This document shows, in pieces, positions 22,327-34,844 of a DNA stretch of 64,000 nucleotides (the stretch's first letter is position 1; each line of letters begins with the position of its first letter). The notes under the pieces are model-generated. The model did not search any database and was not told where the DNA came from. It worked only from the letters and a program-made list of their open reading frames with translations. The translations under genes were made by a program, and so were the position numbers. Source of the DNA: Corinectria fuckeliana (taxonomy: Eukaryota; Ascomycota; Sordariomycetes; Hypocreales; Nectriaceae); contig WPDH01000128.1 of assembly GCA_019137255.1 (NCBI GenBank), forward strand, positions 62,001 through 126,000, given 5' to 3'.

Positions 22327-25300
22327 AACTTTAAAGGCCAAAGGGAAGGGCGAGCGGTGATTTAATCTCTTATTATTGGGAGAGCAGATCTAACCAGGGC
22401 CAAGGCGCGTGTCAGCACGATTCCGTGTCGAGGGAAGAAGCGCCCGGGTGTGTAGAAGCCGGGGCGGAAGATGCTGCCAGGTCCACTCATCGTATCTGGA
22501 TCTTCGGGAGTGCCGCGGGACATCTTAGACTTACCTGGTCAACTAAGGCCGCAGTGGTCAACTCGGATGGGGGGATAATTTCCGGAAAGCCAGCATGCGT
22601 TGTGAGGGTAAGGAATGCGTTGATTTTTGTTTTTCAGGGAAGGGTTGGCCAGGGTTATAGAGTAGTTGCTGATAGAAGCAATGCTAGAGCTGAGAGAGCG
22701 GCGGGGGGGGGTGAAGATGGGACCCGGTATCAAAGCGTTAGGAAATGAGGGCGAGGAGTTGGTCTGTGGGATCTCGTGGAGAGCGAGAATCGAGTGGGCG
22801 GGACGGGAGTTGGGGGGTGAGACGATGAGAGCCAGCTCGCGAGGATATTATAAACCAAGGCAGTTTGTAGCAGAGCCGAAGATTGGGCAAAGGAGTGACT
22901 ATCAATCAGAAGAACAAGTGATGAGGGTGTGCGGGTGAAGTGGCGCGAAAGCAGAAGCAAGAGAAGCAGATGGAGGGGCGGAGCCGGAACCTAGAGGTAT
23001 AAAAGAAGACGTGTATCGAATGCAAGAGGCATCATCCATGTGGAGGAGTCTAGGCTCCGCAACCTAGAGACAGCACCAGGGGACAGGTTTGGGAGGGCGG
23101 GAGGGGCTGGGCCGAATGCTCAGACACAGACCGATCTGTGAACTAGGTAGAGGAGTCGCAGGTCTAGGATACAATGGGTCGCCAGTTGCAAGAGTGAGTG
23201 TTCGTGGACATGGAAGTTGGGATGCCGATGGGGCCTTGTAGCAGGGACCGGGATCAGACGAACCCCGGGACCAGGGATAAGGTGACGGAGCGACGGGGCA
23301 ACAGGGCTGGACGGCAGTACTGTAGATGCTCGCACATATCCGCACTACGAAGTAATTATGGTAGGCTTTGGTCCTGGTGGAGTAAGGGCCTCTTGATGCT
23401 CTCGACGAGCAGTGGATATAGAGCAACGGCCTTGCCGGGCGTCATCGAAACCGTGTAAGGCTCGATAACAGACGAAGGGGAAGTTGAAAGGGGGGCCGTC
23501 GGAGAGAGGAAATTGGAGTACACAGTACCTGAGATCCACGAACCTCGAGACGACGTAAGGCAGCACAGGCAACACACATTCTCTCTCCCATAGACGGGAT
23601 ATTAGTGGGAGTGAGGACATCGCCAAGGGGCTCGATCGGACCAGTGCACCGCCCACTCCGGGCTGCACGACAGACTCGTTGGAGGATGTGGCTTGTCTCA
23701 TCCGGTGCTGAAGAAACGGGCGGGTGGTGTGGGCGGGCGGGCGAGTGAGTCGACGACGACCGAACATGGGCGTGTCGACTCAAACCGAGCCACGTTAGAC
23801 TCGTCTGGGGTTGACAAAACCTCCGACCACAGCGGAGCTGGAGATAGGCCCACACCCGAATCCGTGGCGCGAAACCCTCACGCCCAACTAAATCAGCACA
23901 GAACCTCGACGCCTCAGCTCGACGCCTCACCTTTTTGTCTAGAAGAACACCTTCTCTGAGGCGCGATTTCACGCCCCCTCCCCTCAGCACCTTAGACCAT
24001 GACCCAGGTACAGACGATGGGCGACCGGGAGTGGAACCGAGCATGTTGCTATTTTTCACAACACTCGAAACCGCTAAAAGTCGGGACGCCGAAGTCAACT
24101 CTTCCCCCCCCCCTCCCCGAAGAGCCCAATCAAGCTCTTCTATGACGGGAAGACTGTTCCGTCCAGGAATACAGGAACCTTGAGGCCGGGGGTCCAAGAA
24201 AAGTCCCGGGCCAGGTGCTGTTTTGGGATCGCGTCGGGATCGCGTCGGGAGAGAAGCGCAGGCCAAGTGTCCGACCTGGCGTGGAAGAAATAGGCATCAG
24301 AATGCCATTTCCGTCCTCAACGGTCGGATCCCCCGCACCAGGGGCCGATTGAGGAGGTGTGGGATGGAGGTCAGACCCGTGCCTAGAACTGGGAAGCCCG
24401 TCATCCCAGCGGCAGAGCAGCAGCAGCGTCAAAGCAGTAGAGAGCCTCGTCATACATAATTTCACCATTTTGGCGGCAACCGGCGACCGGCGAAAACAGG
24501 CGAGGGAGACGGCAGTATGTCGACTAGAAGGTTTCGTTCAACGGCTCCCTCGGGCATACGAAGTGCGCAGACCCGCCTGCTTCAGGTTTGCCTCTTGTGC
24601 GCAGCGGCGGCGAGGAAGAAGCAACGCCAGGTGTCATCGCAGCACAGCAGAGCGCAGCGCAACACAGCGGCAGGCGGAAGCGACTTGCTTCAGGTCGGCT
24701 GGGCAGGATGCGGTTCGACTAGATTCGACTCGACGGAATGCCTAGGTAAGATGAGAGGATCTGGATTGGATAATGACGGTGGTAGTGAATGTGGGTGTAG
24801 TTGTGGACGTGCGGACGTGTGGACGTGTGGCTGGCCCCGACAGCAAGAGACACATCACCGACACGTCGCTCACCGTTGTGATAACTGAGGCTTGATCCAG
24901 GAAACGAAACACTGGACACGCCAGCTGATCAAGCCACTGATAGCCGGTGGTGGTGAGCGAGGCCCAAGATGGAGGGTATACCTGAGCAGACGGGATGTAG
25001 TATTGTACAGCTCCATTGGCTGTGACGAGCTGTCGTCCGTCGTCGCCTCACGCCTCACGCCTCACGCTGGACGCTGGACTTTTCTCGCTTGCTGTCGGAC
25101 CCGACGCTTGTCGCCAGCAGACGCTTGTCGCCCGTCCTGGTGAGAGTGGTGCCCTCGATTTGGCGGGACAAGAGTGTTTGAGGTCGCCTTGGAGCTGGCT
25201 GCGCGACGCGTCGTGGTTGGCTGCGCGCTTACCTCAGCGGGGCTGCAGGGGCTGCCAAGGGGCGTCGCGGGAAGCCAGCGGAGCCTCCAGCACCCGTCAG

Positions 25301-27661
25301 GCCGTATTGGGCCTAGAGGAGGAACAGAGCCATCTACGATTGGCGGGGTGCTGGGTTTCAGAGCTGCGCTACAGGGACAGGTACAGGGGGGCTTCCAGGA
25401 ACGGGTGTCTCAAGATCTGTTACAGGCCCAGGGTCCCCATCTCCAGGATGGATGGAAGCTGGTATCAACACCCACGTTCACTGATTGATTTACTACGTAC
25501 TTCGTAGTAATTACTACCCGGGTTGTTTGCAGTATGAGGTGAGCAGTGCGCTGGAAACCCACTGGAAGGGAGTCCCGCTTGGGGACCGGCAGCTGCTCCG
25601 AACAATAGCCCGCCCGCTCCGCTACCCAACTCTTCTACGTACCGGCAAACGCAGTGGAAAGAGCCCGGGTCGGCCAAGTGAACCGCGAGCGTACTGGGAT
25701 GAGCTGAGCTGGGATGAGCTGAAGTTTATCCCACGGTCCACCACGGCTTGCCAACCGACGGCTCTACGACGAACACGTCACAAGGCTACGACGAGCTATG
25801 ACAGACAAGTATTCCACGGCTTTCTTTGCTCGGCTTTTCCTTTGACTTTTTCGCATGACTACGCTAGGGCTTCTTGAGGATTGCAACTCGCTCTAGTTCT
25901 GTTCTGTCTTCCTGTCATCACCCAGCCAGCAGCTTGCTTGTTCCGCCAGCTTGCTAATTCCCTGAACTTGCTTCTCCTACACATGCCCATATCTCTCGGT
26001 GTTAGCGACCATATGACACATTCGTCCTTCGTCCCATTCCCCCGCGACCACCGTATCCCGGCGTATAACCTCACAGGAAAATGTTTCGAGCAAACTTCAA
26101 ACACTCCTTTTTAGGCCCAGGATCCGTTCTGTCGCCTCACGGTCAAGAGGATGCAAAGGCATTGAGAGCTTGGGTCACCGTCCAGCACCATGGCTAATCC
26201 TTCTCGCAACTGCCGGCTGCTCTCATTAACGGACCAGGAACGGAGCCGTCTAATGTTGGAGCGGTTACATCGCGCCTCCATATGTTTCTTTGGTATGTTT
26301 TAGGCTCTCCTATCTCGTCTCGTCCGGACCAAGCGACGACTTTGTCCCTCCCGCTACCACCATGTCTCCCTACACCCACGGCCCCCGAGACTATTGTCCC
26401 TTTGTGAGGATTTGTCCCCTTCGTGGCACTGCCTCTTTTTGTGGGCAGTCTGGTTGGCTAAAACCATCGCCAACCACGGGCACCCTTGGGCATCGTTGCA
26501 ACGACACGCACAACGTACGCGCTCACCTTGAAGCTCATCCATTCACGGGTTGCCTCCGTGGCCTAACATATCACGCGTCGTTTCAATGCGACACGTAACC
26601 GGTTATCTAAGCCCTCTACTTTTCCCACTCCGTCATCTTTCTTTTCTTCTTCTCATGCTACCCCACCATCACAGCGAGCGCTGAGCTGGGCGGCTAGGTA
26701 GGGATAGTATCAGTAAAATTTCGGCCATCTGGTAGGGCATCTGCGTCTTCGGATAATTTCCACGATGCAATGAATGATAGATCGCATCCGGTTAAGCCCT
26801 CGCACCCATCGATTGGGATTGCGACTCGGGGTTGAAATGGATGAGACCAGTATTGGGATTGGCAAAAAAGAAGCTCTCTGCCCACTCTCACGATAAGCTG
26901 CCCACAGTCCTTGCGGCCGCTAACCTCAGGACGCCAAGACAGTTCGCCCATTTCCTCTTGCTTTCACTTCGTAGACGCAGACTGCTGCGCCTCTCGTACC
27001 AAACCCGGGGAGGGTGAGCGTAACGTGTCTGAAGAGCCGTCCGCACCGACACCCTGGCTAATTACTCTCCAGTCTTCCCTTCCAGAAGAGAAGGCCGATT
27101 CTTTCGATGACTTGTTCTGTGGGGCGCGCGCCCGGCAAGCCCGTTGATTAATAGTACTAAAAGTGTGTAGAACAAGGCTTGGGAGCATCAGGCCTCGCGA
27201 AATACTATGTAGTGACACAACTCGCGACCACTTGCGACTGGAACGGGAAATTAGATGGCCTTGCCAATCCACAACCGTCACTACCCCCGTCCTTCATACC
27301 ATCGTCAATATGGAGATCACAAGCCAATGATGGCACGATCTTCCCCCCGCAGAGATCGCTTTGGCGCCCTCGATGCGGCCAAGCTACTTTGCAGCACCTC
27401 GATGCCGACCCCTCGAGCCCTCACTGGCCCTCGCTAGCCCTCGGCAGGTGCCCGCCATGGGCACTATTCCCTCCATCCATTAAACCCCCCGTTGGTGCTG
27501 GAAATAGAACACTCGAAAGATGTTTGTTTTACCTGTTGCCTCTTTGGATTGTTTAATTTACACAGGGAAGCAAAGTAATGCCATGATCTCTCGGAGCCCT
27601 GAGCCCTCGCCTTTGCCGGCACGCAATCCCAGCCCAGTCTCCAGATCCTGGGGGCTCCTCC
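22327..27661. other. Gene-poor region of about 5.3 kb
   Basis: The upstream region of the Rua1-type gene lies at 22327 to about 23100, with purine-rich plus-strand runs near 22700-22830. No gene is supported beyond that. A long minus-strand frame at 23442-24266 has arginine- and proline-rich, shadow-like composition, and frames on the other strand overlap it. Small duplications are visible: gggatcgcgtc twice near 24226-24250, gtggacgtg-type repeats near 24800-24830, cctcacg repeats near 25045-25065, and gggatgagctga twice near 25697-25722. TACGAAGTA or its complement occurs at 23346 and 25498. Confidence 0.5.
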
Positions 27662-28471
27662 TTAGTCCTTGTTGATCCTCTTCCAAACCTCCTGCTCGGC
27701 CGCCGCGAGCCCCTCGCTAGCCACCGTTGCCCATTTCTTCGCGGCACCCCAGACTCCCTCTTCCTCTTCCTCGAGGTCCCCCGTCAGTGAAAGTGACATC
27801 CTGTGCGAATTTCGTGCGACTGAGAGGTCATGCGCGGCCCGCTGCGAGCTGTTAAAATCCGAAGCGTAAGAGTTCTGGTGATACCCCGGAGGATGGGACA
27901 AGTCGCCACCGTCCGAGCGGCCGCCTAGCGGGTCCGTTAACGGCGAAGGAATCGGCATTGTCGTTGTCGCTATCATTGTCGAGGACCGTCTCGCGCCCAC
28001 CTCCGGCGCTCCAAGTGGAGTGTAGGCCATCTGTGGGGGCATAGGAACCAGCGGCGCCTGGGGGACTTCCACCTCTCTCAGCGCCTCCCCAACCTTGGGA
28101 GGAGGTGGCAACTCGCTTCCTCTTCTCGGGGGAGGCGGCACATAGCTCCCTCGTCCCACGGAGGCAGGCACCTCGCTCGCTCTGCTAGGAGAGACAGGAA
28201 ATGCTCCGGGTTGCGGTGCCGGAGGGCTTGCGTACACGGCCGTCTGGGTCGGCGTTGGCGCGGGGTTGAAGGGGGCTTGAAGAGCTCCGGTTGGGGCCGG
28301 TAACCGGGGTTGCGCTCCGGGTTGCGCAGCCGGATACGTGTTTGGGGAGTGAGCGGTTTTGGTGGCTACTCTTTGCTCTTCTGTGCCGTCTGGGGGCGCT
28401 GTCTTGGGAGTGACGCCTGACGCCTTCGAGGCATTGATAGGGCTTGCCGTATAGATGGGGATGGTAGGCAT
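27662..28471 (-). CDS. Conserved hypothetical Pro-rich protein
   Basis: A single-exon frame of 269 residues. The first 190 residues are Pro/Ala/Ser-rich and probably disordered, with poly-Pro motifs (YVPPPPRRGSELPPPPK) that could bind SH3 or WW domains. The C-terminal 40 residues look folded: an acidic run (LEEEEEGVWGAAKKW) followed by an amphipathic helix ending EVWKRINKD. That tail resembles uncharacterised proteins I know from filamentous ascomycetes. There is no signal peptide or membrane segment. The function is unknown. The frame has one long sense strand without internal stops, and the conserved tail supports a real gene. Confidence 0.65.
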   Translation of the reverse strand: MPTIPIYTASPINASKASGVTPKTAPPDGTEEQRVATKTAHSPNTYPAAQPGAQPRLPAPTGALQAPFNPAPTPTQTAVYASPPAPQPGAFPVSPSRASEVPASVGRGSYVPPPPRRGSELPPPPKVGEALREVEVPQAPLVPMPPQMAYTPLGAPEVGARRSSTMIATTTMPIPSPLTDPLGGRSDGGDLSHPPGYHQNSYASDFNSSQRAAHDLSVARNSHRMSLSLTGDLEEEEEGVWGAAKKWATVASEGLAAAEQEVWKRINKD

Positions 28472-29184
28472 TGTGGCGGGTGTTTCTCTCTAAGGTGGTG
28501 AATGTTGGACTAACGGTGTGATTATTGTGTCTTTTTGCGTCTTTCTTGCCTGGTCCTTCTCTCAAAAGACGCTCCTGGTGATGTTTGAAAGAAAGCTAAA
28601 GGTTGTTGTGGTCGTGATGATGAGATATGGTAGCGGCGGAGGTTACCTAGGTATGTCAGGTGACCATACACTTTCCTTTGAGACCACGTGTGTAAATTTG
28701 CCGATCTCATTCCATCCACAACCTAAGGTCAATCTAACTAGGTACCAAATCGTGATAATAGTGATTTGGGTGATCAGTTTGTGAAGGTTTGAATAGTGCT
28801 TGGTCTAGAAGTTCATCTATGACGTAGTCGGGGTATGACCTAGATAGCTGTCCGCGTACCCTAAATCTCACGATAGTCTATATACAGACAAAAAAGGAAA
28901 GGCACTGTACTACCAGCAAACTCGTCTAACCCGTTGATTAGTATTCAGTTTAATGCAAATTTTAGGCCGATTCCCTGACAAATCTTCATACTCGTGCATT
29001 CAAAGTAAATCAACGTTACTACGAGAACTGTCTATGACGGAAAGTTTCTCTGCGCAAGCTGCCATCGAACTCTTTACTCCCATCCTAGATACGCATTCAT
29101 CTACATTTCTGTTTAGTATGTATCCAATCTTGTTGGACAAGTCGGACTTGATTCAAATCTCCTGTCCCTTTGCAATGGTGCTCG
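28472..29184. other. Intergenic, 0.7 kb
   Basis: This is the upstream region of the Pro-rich gene and the downstream region of the mpaB-like gene. It contains CACGTG at 28684-28689, about 210 bp upstream of the Pro-rich gene start. No gene is seen. Confidence 0.4.
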
Positions 29185-30693
29185 TCAAGTTTTCCTTCCT
29201 ATTGCGAATGGACATCCTGTTGTGGCTTTCTGCCTGACTTTTCCCTCCAACTCTCGAGTCTCCTCGATTCCCTGGCCGACTTTATTCTTCGGCCCTAAAT
29301 CCTCAAAGAGAAAACCCTCAGACTTCATTCTTGCGCCTCCGTCGCCTGGAATAATTCCTCCAGACACCCAAGTAAAGAGGGACTCGGGGTTCCATCGACT
29401 CCAGAATGTGCTTGGAACATACCACGGCTCTTTCATGTAGTGGTAATGTTTGATGCGTCCAGTCACCTTGTCCGGCTGAGAAAGATACTCAACGGGAATG
29501 ATGCGTGGAAGACAGAGAAATCGAATGACGAGCTTTCGGATGAGGAGGAGACTGTACGTCAGAACAGTGATGACCAGACTGGGTTCCGGAAATCTAATAT
29601 GAGGTTAGCTCTTGGAATCCATGAGTTTAGTTTCCCATTGCGAGATATTTCTTACCCAAACGCACGCCTGAGACGATTCCCCATGACGACAAGAGCCATA
29701 GGATAGGCAAGTGGTCTGGCAGATTTAGGATGAGACTGCAGCAGCAACTCCATCAAAATGGTCCCCAGGTCGTAGACCTCCTTCATTGGCCGCATGTACT
29801 GGTCTTCGTATTTTGATGCCCAGTTTGACACATCCTCCAAGAACTCGATGCCATCTGTCCACTTGTCCTTTTGGAGGAGGGACTGGTAGTCAATGTCCAT
29901 CAGGTCGCCGATGTACTTCCAGAGCGTCGCAATGGCGGCGACCTCCATGTCATCGAGTCGCCGCCATTCAAATAGGTTGAGGAACCGAACGGGCTCTGCC
30001 ATGGATGCATAGAGCACATACAGCAAATCCTCTTGGCGGATCTTGCCGCACTTGATGAACGGTGCATGGAGGTAGTTCATTCGGGCAATTGATTTGTGCA
30101 GCTGTGCGGAGGTTGGTGGGAACGTGGCGAAACTGGGTCATTTCAGCGGATGCTTGGGGATGTTAAGCTAAGAATAGGTTTACCAGGAGAAGATAACTTC
30201 AGTGTCTTCATATCTGAGTAGTGAATATCAGTGAGAGATACCGCATTCTATGTGCTGTGGAAGACATACCGCTTGGGCAGGGTGTCCCACTTGTTGAGAT
30301 CACTGACAGCGACGAGAAGCTTGGCGATGTTCTCAACTGCGTACGTCTGCTGCCGGGTCAGCCAATTGTTTACAACCTTAACAACGCTGCTAAATTGTTC
30401 TGTACCTCGAATAAAGCCAATCGCACAGACAGGTCATAAAACAACGGAAACTCTAAATAGATAAGGCTCTTTGCTATTTCGTGGGCATCTTGGTTGGTCA
30501 TTCGAGCCAGCGACGCACGATCGGTGTACGCATATCGAGACCGAGTATGTTTGATTCGCCTGAACCGAAGCAAGGAACAAAGGGAAATATAACTGGCGAG
30601 TCCGAGAAGAAACAAGGCTGGCCAACTCGAGAATCCCATGTCGGATAGAGGGGTCGTCTGGCTGGTCGCAACCGAGCCGTTTCTGGAATCCAT
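29185..30693 (-). CDS. mpaB/rubber-oxygenase-type (DUF2236) ER-bound oxygenase-like protein
   Basis: I read five exons: 30693-30406, 30349-30270, 30213-30184, 30132-29656 and 29593-29185. They give 427 residues with every phase matching. The start at 30693 (MDSRNGSV) puts a membrane segment at about residues 20-42 (WPALFLLGLASYISL), then a cytosolic-type basic stretch. Family features follow: IARMNYLHAPFIKCGKI, ASMAEPVRFLNLFEWRRL and ATLWKYIGDLM; the C-terminal part has KEPWYVPSTFW, GGIIPGDGG and a final TGCPFA. The founding member, MpaB of the mycophenolic-acid pathway, cleaves a farnesyl chain; related bacterial latex-clearing proteins are haem oxygenases. Here no terpene or polyketide genes are nearby, so the substrate is unknown. 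The first intron ends in CAGCAG, allowing two acceptors three bases apart. It is divergent from ARP8 with 1 kb between them. Confidence 0.85.
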
Positions 30694-31696
30694 GGTTCGG
30701 CAGTCGTAAGTACGTGAGGAGAGGAGAATATGGCCAAAGAACAGGCGATTCCAGGCTGTCCCTAATCTAATAAAGATTGGGAGGGAACGCCGTTTTAGTA
30801 CGTGGCTGGTCACTAGAATAGCCGATGTCTCGAGCACATGACACTCTGTGCCTGCGCTGCAGTGTCACTCTGTCTACCTAAGCATAAGGCCTTAGCCTAT
30901 CGTCCTCCGAGGAGCCCATTCGCTCCCATCTTCCCACTAAGAAATAACTAGCAGGCGCACAACGCCATGCGCCTGCTTGTTGCGGGCAATTTGGTAAGAT
31001 GCTCCCGTCTGTGTTGGGCGTGCTACTTCACGGCTGGCTTTGGTGGAGACTCTAAGAGCAGGAAGTGAGACTCAACCCACTGATTACACTACACGCGGAA
31101 TCCAAGTTATGTATGTAAGGGGGGGGGGGGGAGGGCAATTCATATAGCGAGGAATTCCGATGATGCGAAGGGAGGGAGTGGTACTATTGAAGGCGGGGAA
31201 TGCCAGTGATGTTGATTGTCCCCCACCATCAAGGTAGGCAGATACCTATTTGGGCGAGGTCACCTCTGGATAGTCTATGTCTACTGGGCACGGGTGGTTT
31301 TGACTGGAAGTTTTCAGTAAGGCCAGTGTTGAGAAAGTACGTAGTCTATTCGTGTTCTAGCAATACGAAGTAGAGCTCTCATGAATCGAGAGTTCTAATC
31401 AGCTCTACTAGAGTTTAGCTCGGGCCTGAGGTGTAGGAAGTAAAACCTAAGTATTTACTTTCGTTGCCAGGCCCACGTAGCGGAGCGGATTATCTCAGGT
31501 TCCGCAGAAGCCCACGCTAAGCTATATTGGACATGGCTAGCTTTGCCATCCAAAGATGATTGTGACGATGGACCAATGCGCGCCAGGAGTTTCCCATTGA
31601 GCGTGAAGGCCTCCAACCTGCTCCTCCTTTCACCATCAATGTGAGCGAGCATAATCTTCTCCAACTCGCTCCAACAGGAAGGGTACATTCGGCACC
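30694..31696. promoter_or_regulatory. Divergent intergenic region between mpaB-like gene and ARP8
   Basis: About 1 kb that must hold both promoters. It contains a run of 13 G at 31119-31131 and one TACGAAGTA (31364-31372). No gene is seen. An inverted pair around agagctc near 31374-31410 is weak. Confidence 0.5.
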
Positions 31697-34068
31697 ATGG
31701 TCGGAAAAGTCAGCGAGAGGGTCCTCCTCCGGGAAGGTATGCTTTGATGCGCTCTTGGTAGTAGCCGACTATCCCTCGCGACACCTGGAACTGACGAGAT
31801 GACGACGCAGGCCTTGAGAGGACCGATAATGGCATGAAGCTGACGAACTGGCCCGATGTAACCCCCATCAACCAGAAGAACTACTACACGTACGCCCACA
31901 AGCTCCCGATCCACGCAGCACACGGCTGATGCTGATTCTCCATTAGCGATTACATGAAGCGCGATGATCAAATTCTCGCCCTCCGACTCCAGAGCGACGC
32001 GACCCGCGATCGGTTGGTTCAGCATGCCCGGGACCGCGATCGAGCCCTGTCCAAGACGGCCAACGGCGAGCTCCCTCTTCCCGTCGCGGACCTGGCTGAA
32101 GAAGATGGTGCCACGACGCCCTCTGCCGGCCTAGACCCCTCGAGGGTCATTGTCATCCACCCTGGAAGCCAGAACCTGCGCATTGGGTTTGCGAGCGATG
32201 CGCTCCCCAAGACGATCCCGATGACGCTGGCGACCAAGTTTCCCCAGACCGAAACCGAAATGTACGATGCCCTTCCACGACGACAGTTCGAGGCCAAGGC
32301 CGTCGACCAGCAGTACGGCGAGGAGTGGGTAAAAAAATACCAAAAGATGTCTCACGACCTCAAGGTCGAAATGCGTGCGAACAAGCGCAAGGTCCTCCCC
32401 AACTCAAAGGAGCTTGTCCAAACTTTCAACCGCCGAACCGAACCCGAGGTGATCCAGAAGCACAACGACCCCCTGGAGATTGAATGGACCGATATCGACA
32501 CCCTCGACGATCCAGATTCGCTCGCCTCATGCTTCATAGGAACCCAGGCTGAGCGCGTTCCGGACGACTCCGACCCCAAGTTTAAGCTTTGGTGGCCCAT
32601 TCAAAATGGCTTGTGGAACGAGGACGGCTATACGAGCCAGGAACACCTCTACGACGACTTCGAGACTCTGTTAGACAAGGCATTGAGACAGGAGCTCGGC
32701 TTGAAGACGAACAGCGAGTGGCTGCAGTACAGCTGCGTTTTCGTGATTCCAGATCTCTATGACAAGCGATATGTCGAGCAAGTGTTACGCTCCTGTATGA
32801 CTTGGTTCGAGTTTAACAGGATATGCTTTATCCAGGAGAGTATGGCTGCGACGTTTGGTGCCGGATACACTCAAGCATGCGTGGTCGACATGGGAGCGCA
32901 GAAAACATCGGTTACCTGCGTGGAAGACGGGCTTTGCATCGAGGACTCGAGAATAAACCTGAAGTTCGGGGGATACGACATCACCGAAGCGTTCATGAAG
33001 ATGATGCTGTACGACAACTTCCCCTACCAAGACATGAACTTGCAGAGGCGGTACGATTTTCTCCTGGCCGAGGAGTTGAAGATCAAGCACTGCACCATGT
33101 CCCAGGCAGACATCTCAGTCCAACTGTACCAGTTTCATGTCCGGGCACCGAACCAGCCGACCAGAAAATACCAGTTCAAGACTTACGACGAGGTCATCCT
33201 CGCGCCAATGGGGGTCTACGACCCTACCATCTTCGACAATAGCTGCAAGTTGAACGGGCGACGAAAGCTGGTGGAGCGCTCTTACAACGCATACGACGTA
33301 GACATTCCAGATGACCCGACCTCTGCCGCTCAGCTGGCTATTTTGGCTCTCGTGAAGCCGTCAATCACGTCCAATGCCAACGGCTTCCTCCAGTCTCAGG
33401 GGGAAATTTCTACGCCTAGTAAGGAAAAGTCGCAGTTCAATTTCCTCTCAGCCAAGGGCGATGCTGGAACTCCGATGGGATCCCACGCCGGCTCTCCCGC
33501 GCCCGAGGGAGCGGGCACACCTGCTCCCCCCCCGTTCGTCTTTGGCGGCAAGGACAAGGACGGGATGAACGGAGGCAGCCCTGCGCCGAACGGCACGCGT
33601 GCCACGGGAACCCCTGTTCCGGGACAAACTTCGCAGGGCTTGCAACCACCGGCGGGCATGTTTGTGGATGCCTCAGCTCGGTCCGCCAAGGCCTTGGCGA
33701 ACGAACGAGACGAGGTACTGCCTAGCGCGCCATTGGACGTTGCCATTCTCACGAGCATCCAGAATGCTGCCAAGGGCGAGGACAAGAAGCTGCGCGACCT
33801 GCTGGGAAGTATCATGGTTGTCGGCGGCGGCGCCAAAATCCCGCACTTCACCGTCGCCCTCGAGGAGAAGCTCAAGGCCAGACGGCCCGACCTCTTGGAC
33901 CGAATTCTTGTGAGCCGAAGCGCGAGAGACATGGACGAGCAGGTAGTTGCCTGGAAGGGCGCCAGCGTGTTTGCTAAGCTGCCGACCAACGACTCGTGGA
34001 TCACGCCGTTCGAGTTCGAGCGACTGGGTGCCAGGACGCTCCACCACAAAGTCCTCTGGGCGTGGTAG
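31697..34068 (+). CDS. ARP8: Actin-related protein 8, INO80 chromatin-remodelling subunit
   Basis: I read three exons: 31697-31736, 31811-31889 and 31947-34068. They give 746 residues with all phases consistent. The start MVGKVSERVLLREG lies two small exons upstream of the long open frame. Arp8 is a nuclear actin-family subunit of INO80 that binds nucleosomes or H3-H4 together with Arp4 and actin. The actin fold is visible in order: VIHPGSQNLRIGFAS (phosphate-loop strand), FVIPDLYDKRYVEQVL, CFIQESMAATFGAGYTQACVV with VDMGAQKTSVTCVEDG, FGGYDITEAFMKMM, and near the C-terminus IMVVGGGAKIPHF and VAWKGASVFAKL. A Ser/Pro/Gly-rich insertion at about residues 505-590 (GSHAGSPAPEGAGTPAPPP) interrupts the fold, as is usual for Arp8. 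The protein looks complete and intact. Confidence 0.95.
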
Positions 34069-34844
34069 AGGGGTGTCAGAGGCCAGGGGGGCTTGTTGTA
34101 TTAGGTAGGGCCGGCAGGCCAGGACGGGATCAGGTCTTTTGGAGTTTAGTGGATGTCAAGGGCACGGAGTCTGGGTTGTTTGATGTCTATCGGTGCAATG
34201 GACAAATCTACAAGCAAAAAGAAAAGAAAAACCCTGGCAGATGAGGAAAGGGAAGATAAGGCAGGAGAAGCGTATACATAGATGGTAGTAAATATGGTCA
34301 TATAACGCTGCGGTCACTTCTAGGCAAGTCATGAATTTTGGGCTATGGCCGAGATGGCTACTGGATTTCACGCGAGCCTTGTAAACGTGTACTACATACT
34401 ATGTAAATGTCACAGACGGGATTAATAGTTCTTCGTTCCACCAGAACCAGCAAGATACTTAGTTGGTAGAATACGACTGTATACAAGTTGAATCAGGCCA
34501 CAGCCCCAGACAATCTCACGATCTCACGACCTCGTCATTCATGGGCGATATCGGTGCTGAAGAGTCCAAGCTTATGTCATGCTCCAGCCCAAAACGCCCC
34601 ACGTCTCCACGTCCCGCGGCGCAAGCTCCCTCCTGGATTTCTTAGCTCGGCCCATCTTAGACGTCAACACTGACACCCTTCGCATTTCACATCGCATTCC
34701 ACCCCCCTCGCGATGTGATTACAGCCGGCACGTCTTAAACCAAGTGCCCCATTTGATCTCTCAATCAGCAGCTCATCTCCATTCTCCAATTGTCCGGTCC
34801 GACCCCCGCCTCCAGCGCCTTGCTGCTGCTGCTGCTCCTCCGTC
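34069..34844. other. Intergenic, 0.8 kb
   Basis: The 3' flank of ARP8 and the promoter and leader of the MFS gene. A pyrimidine-rich leader (34680-34844) precedes the MFS start. No separate gene is supported. Confidence 0.4.

Noticed and set aside
23442..24266. 274-codon minus-strand open frame
   Set aside because: Arg/Pro/Ser-rich shadow-like translation, no domain, and overlapping frames on the other strand; no promoter or splice support.
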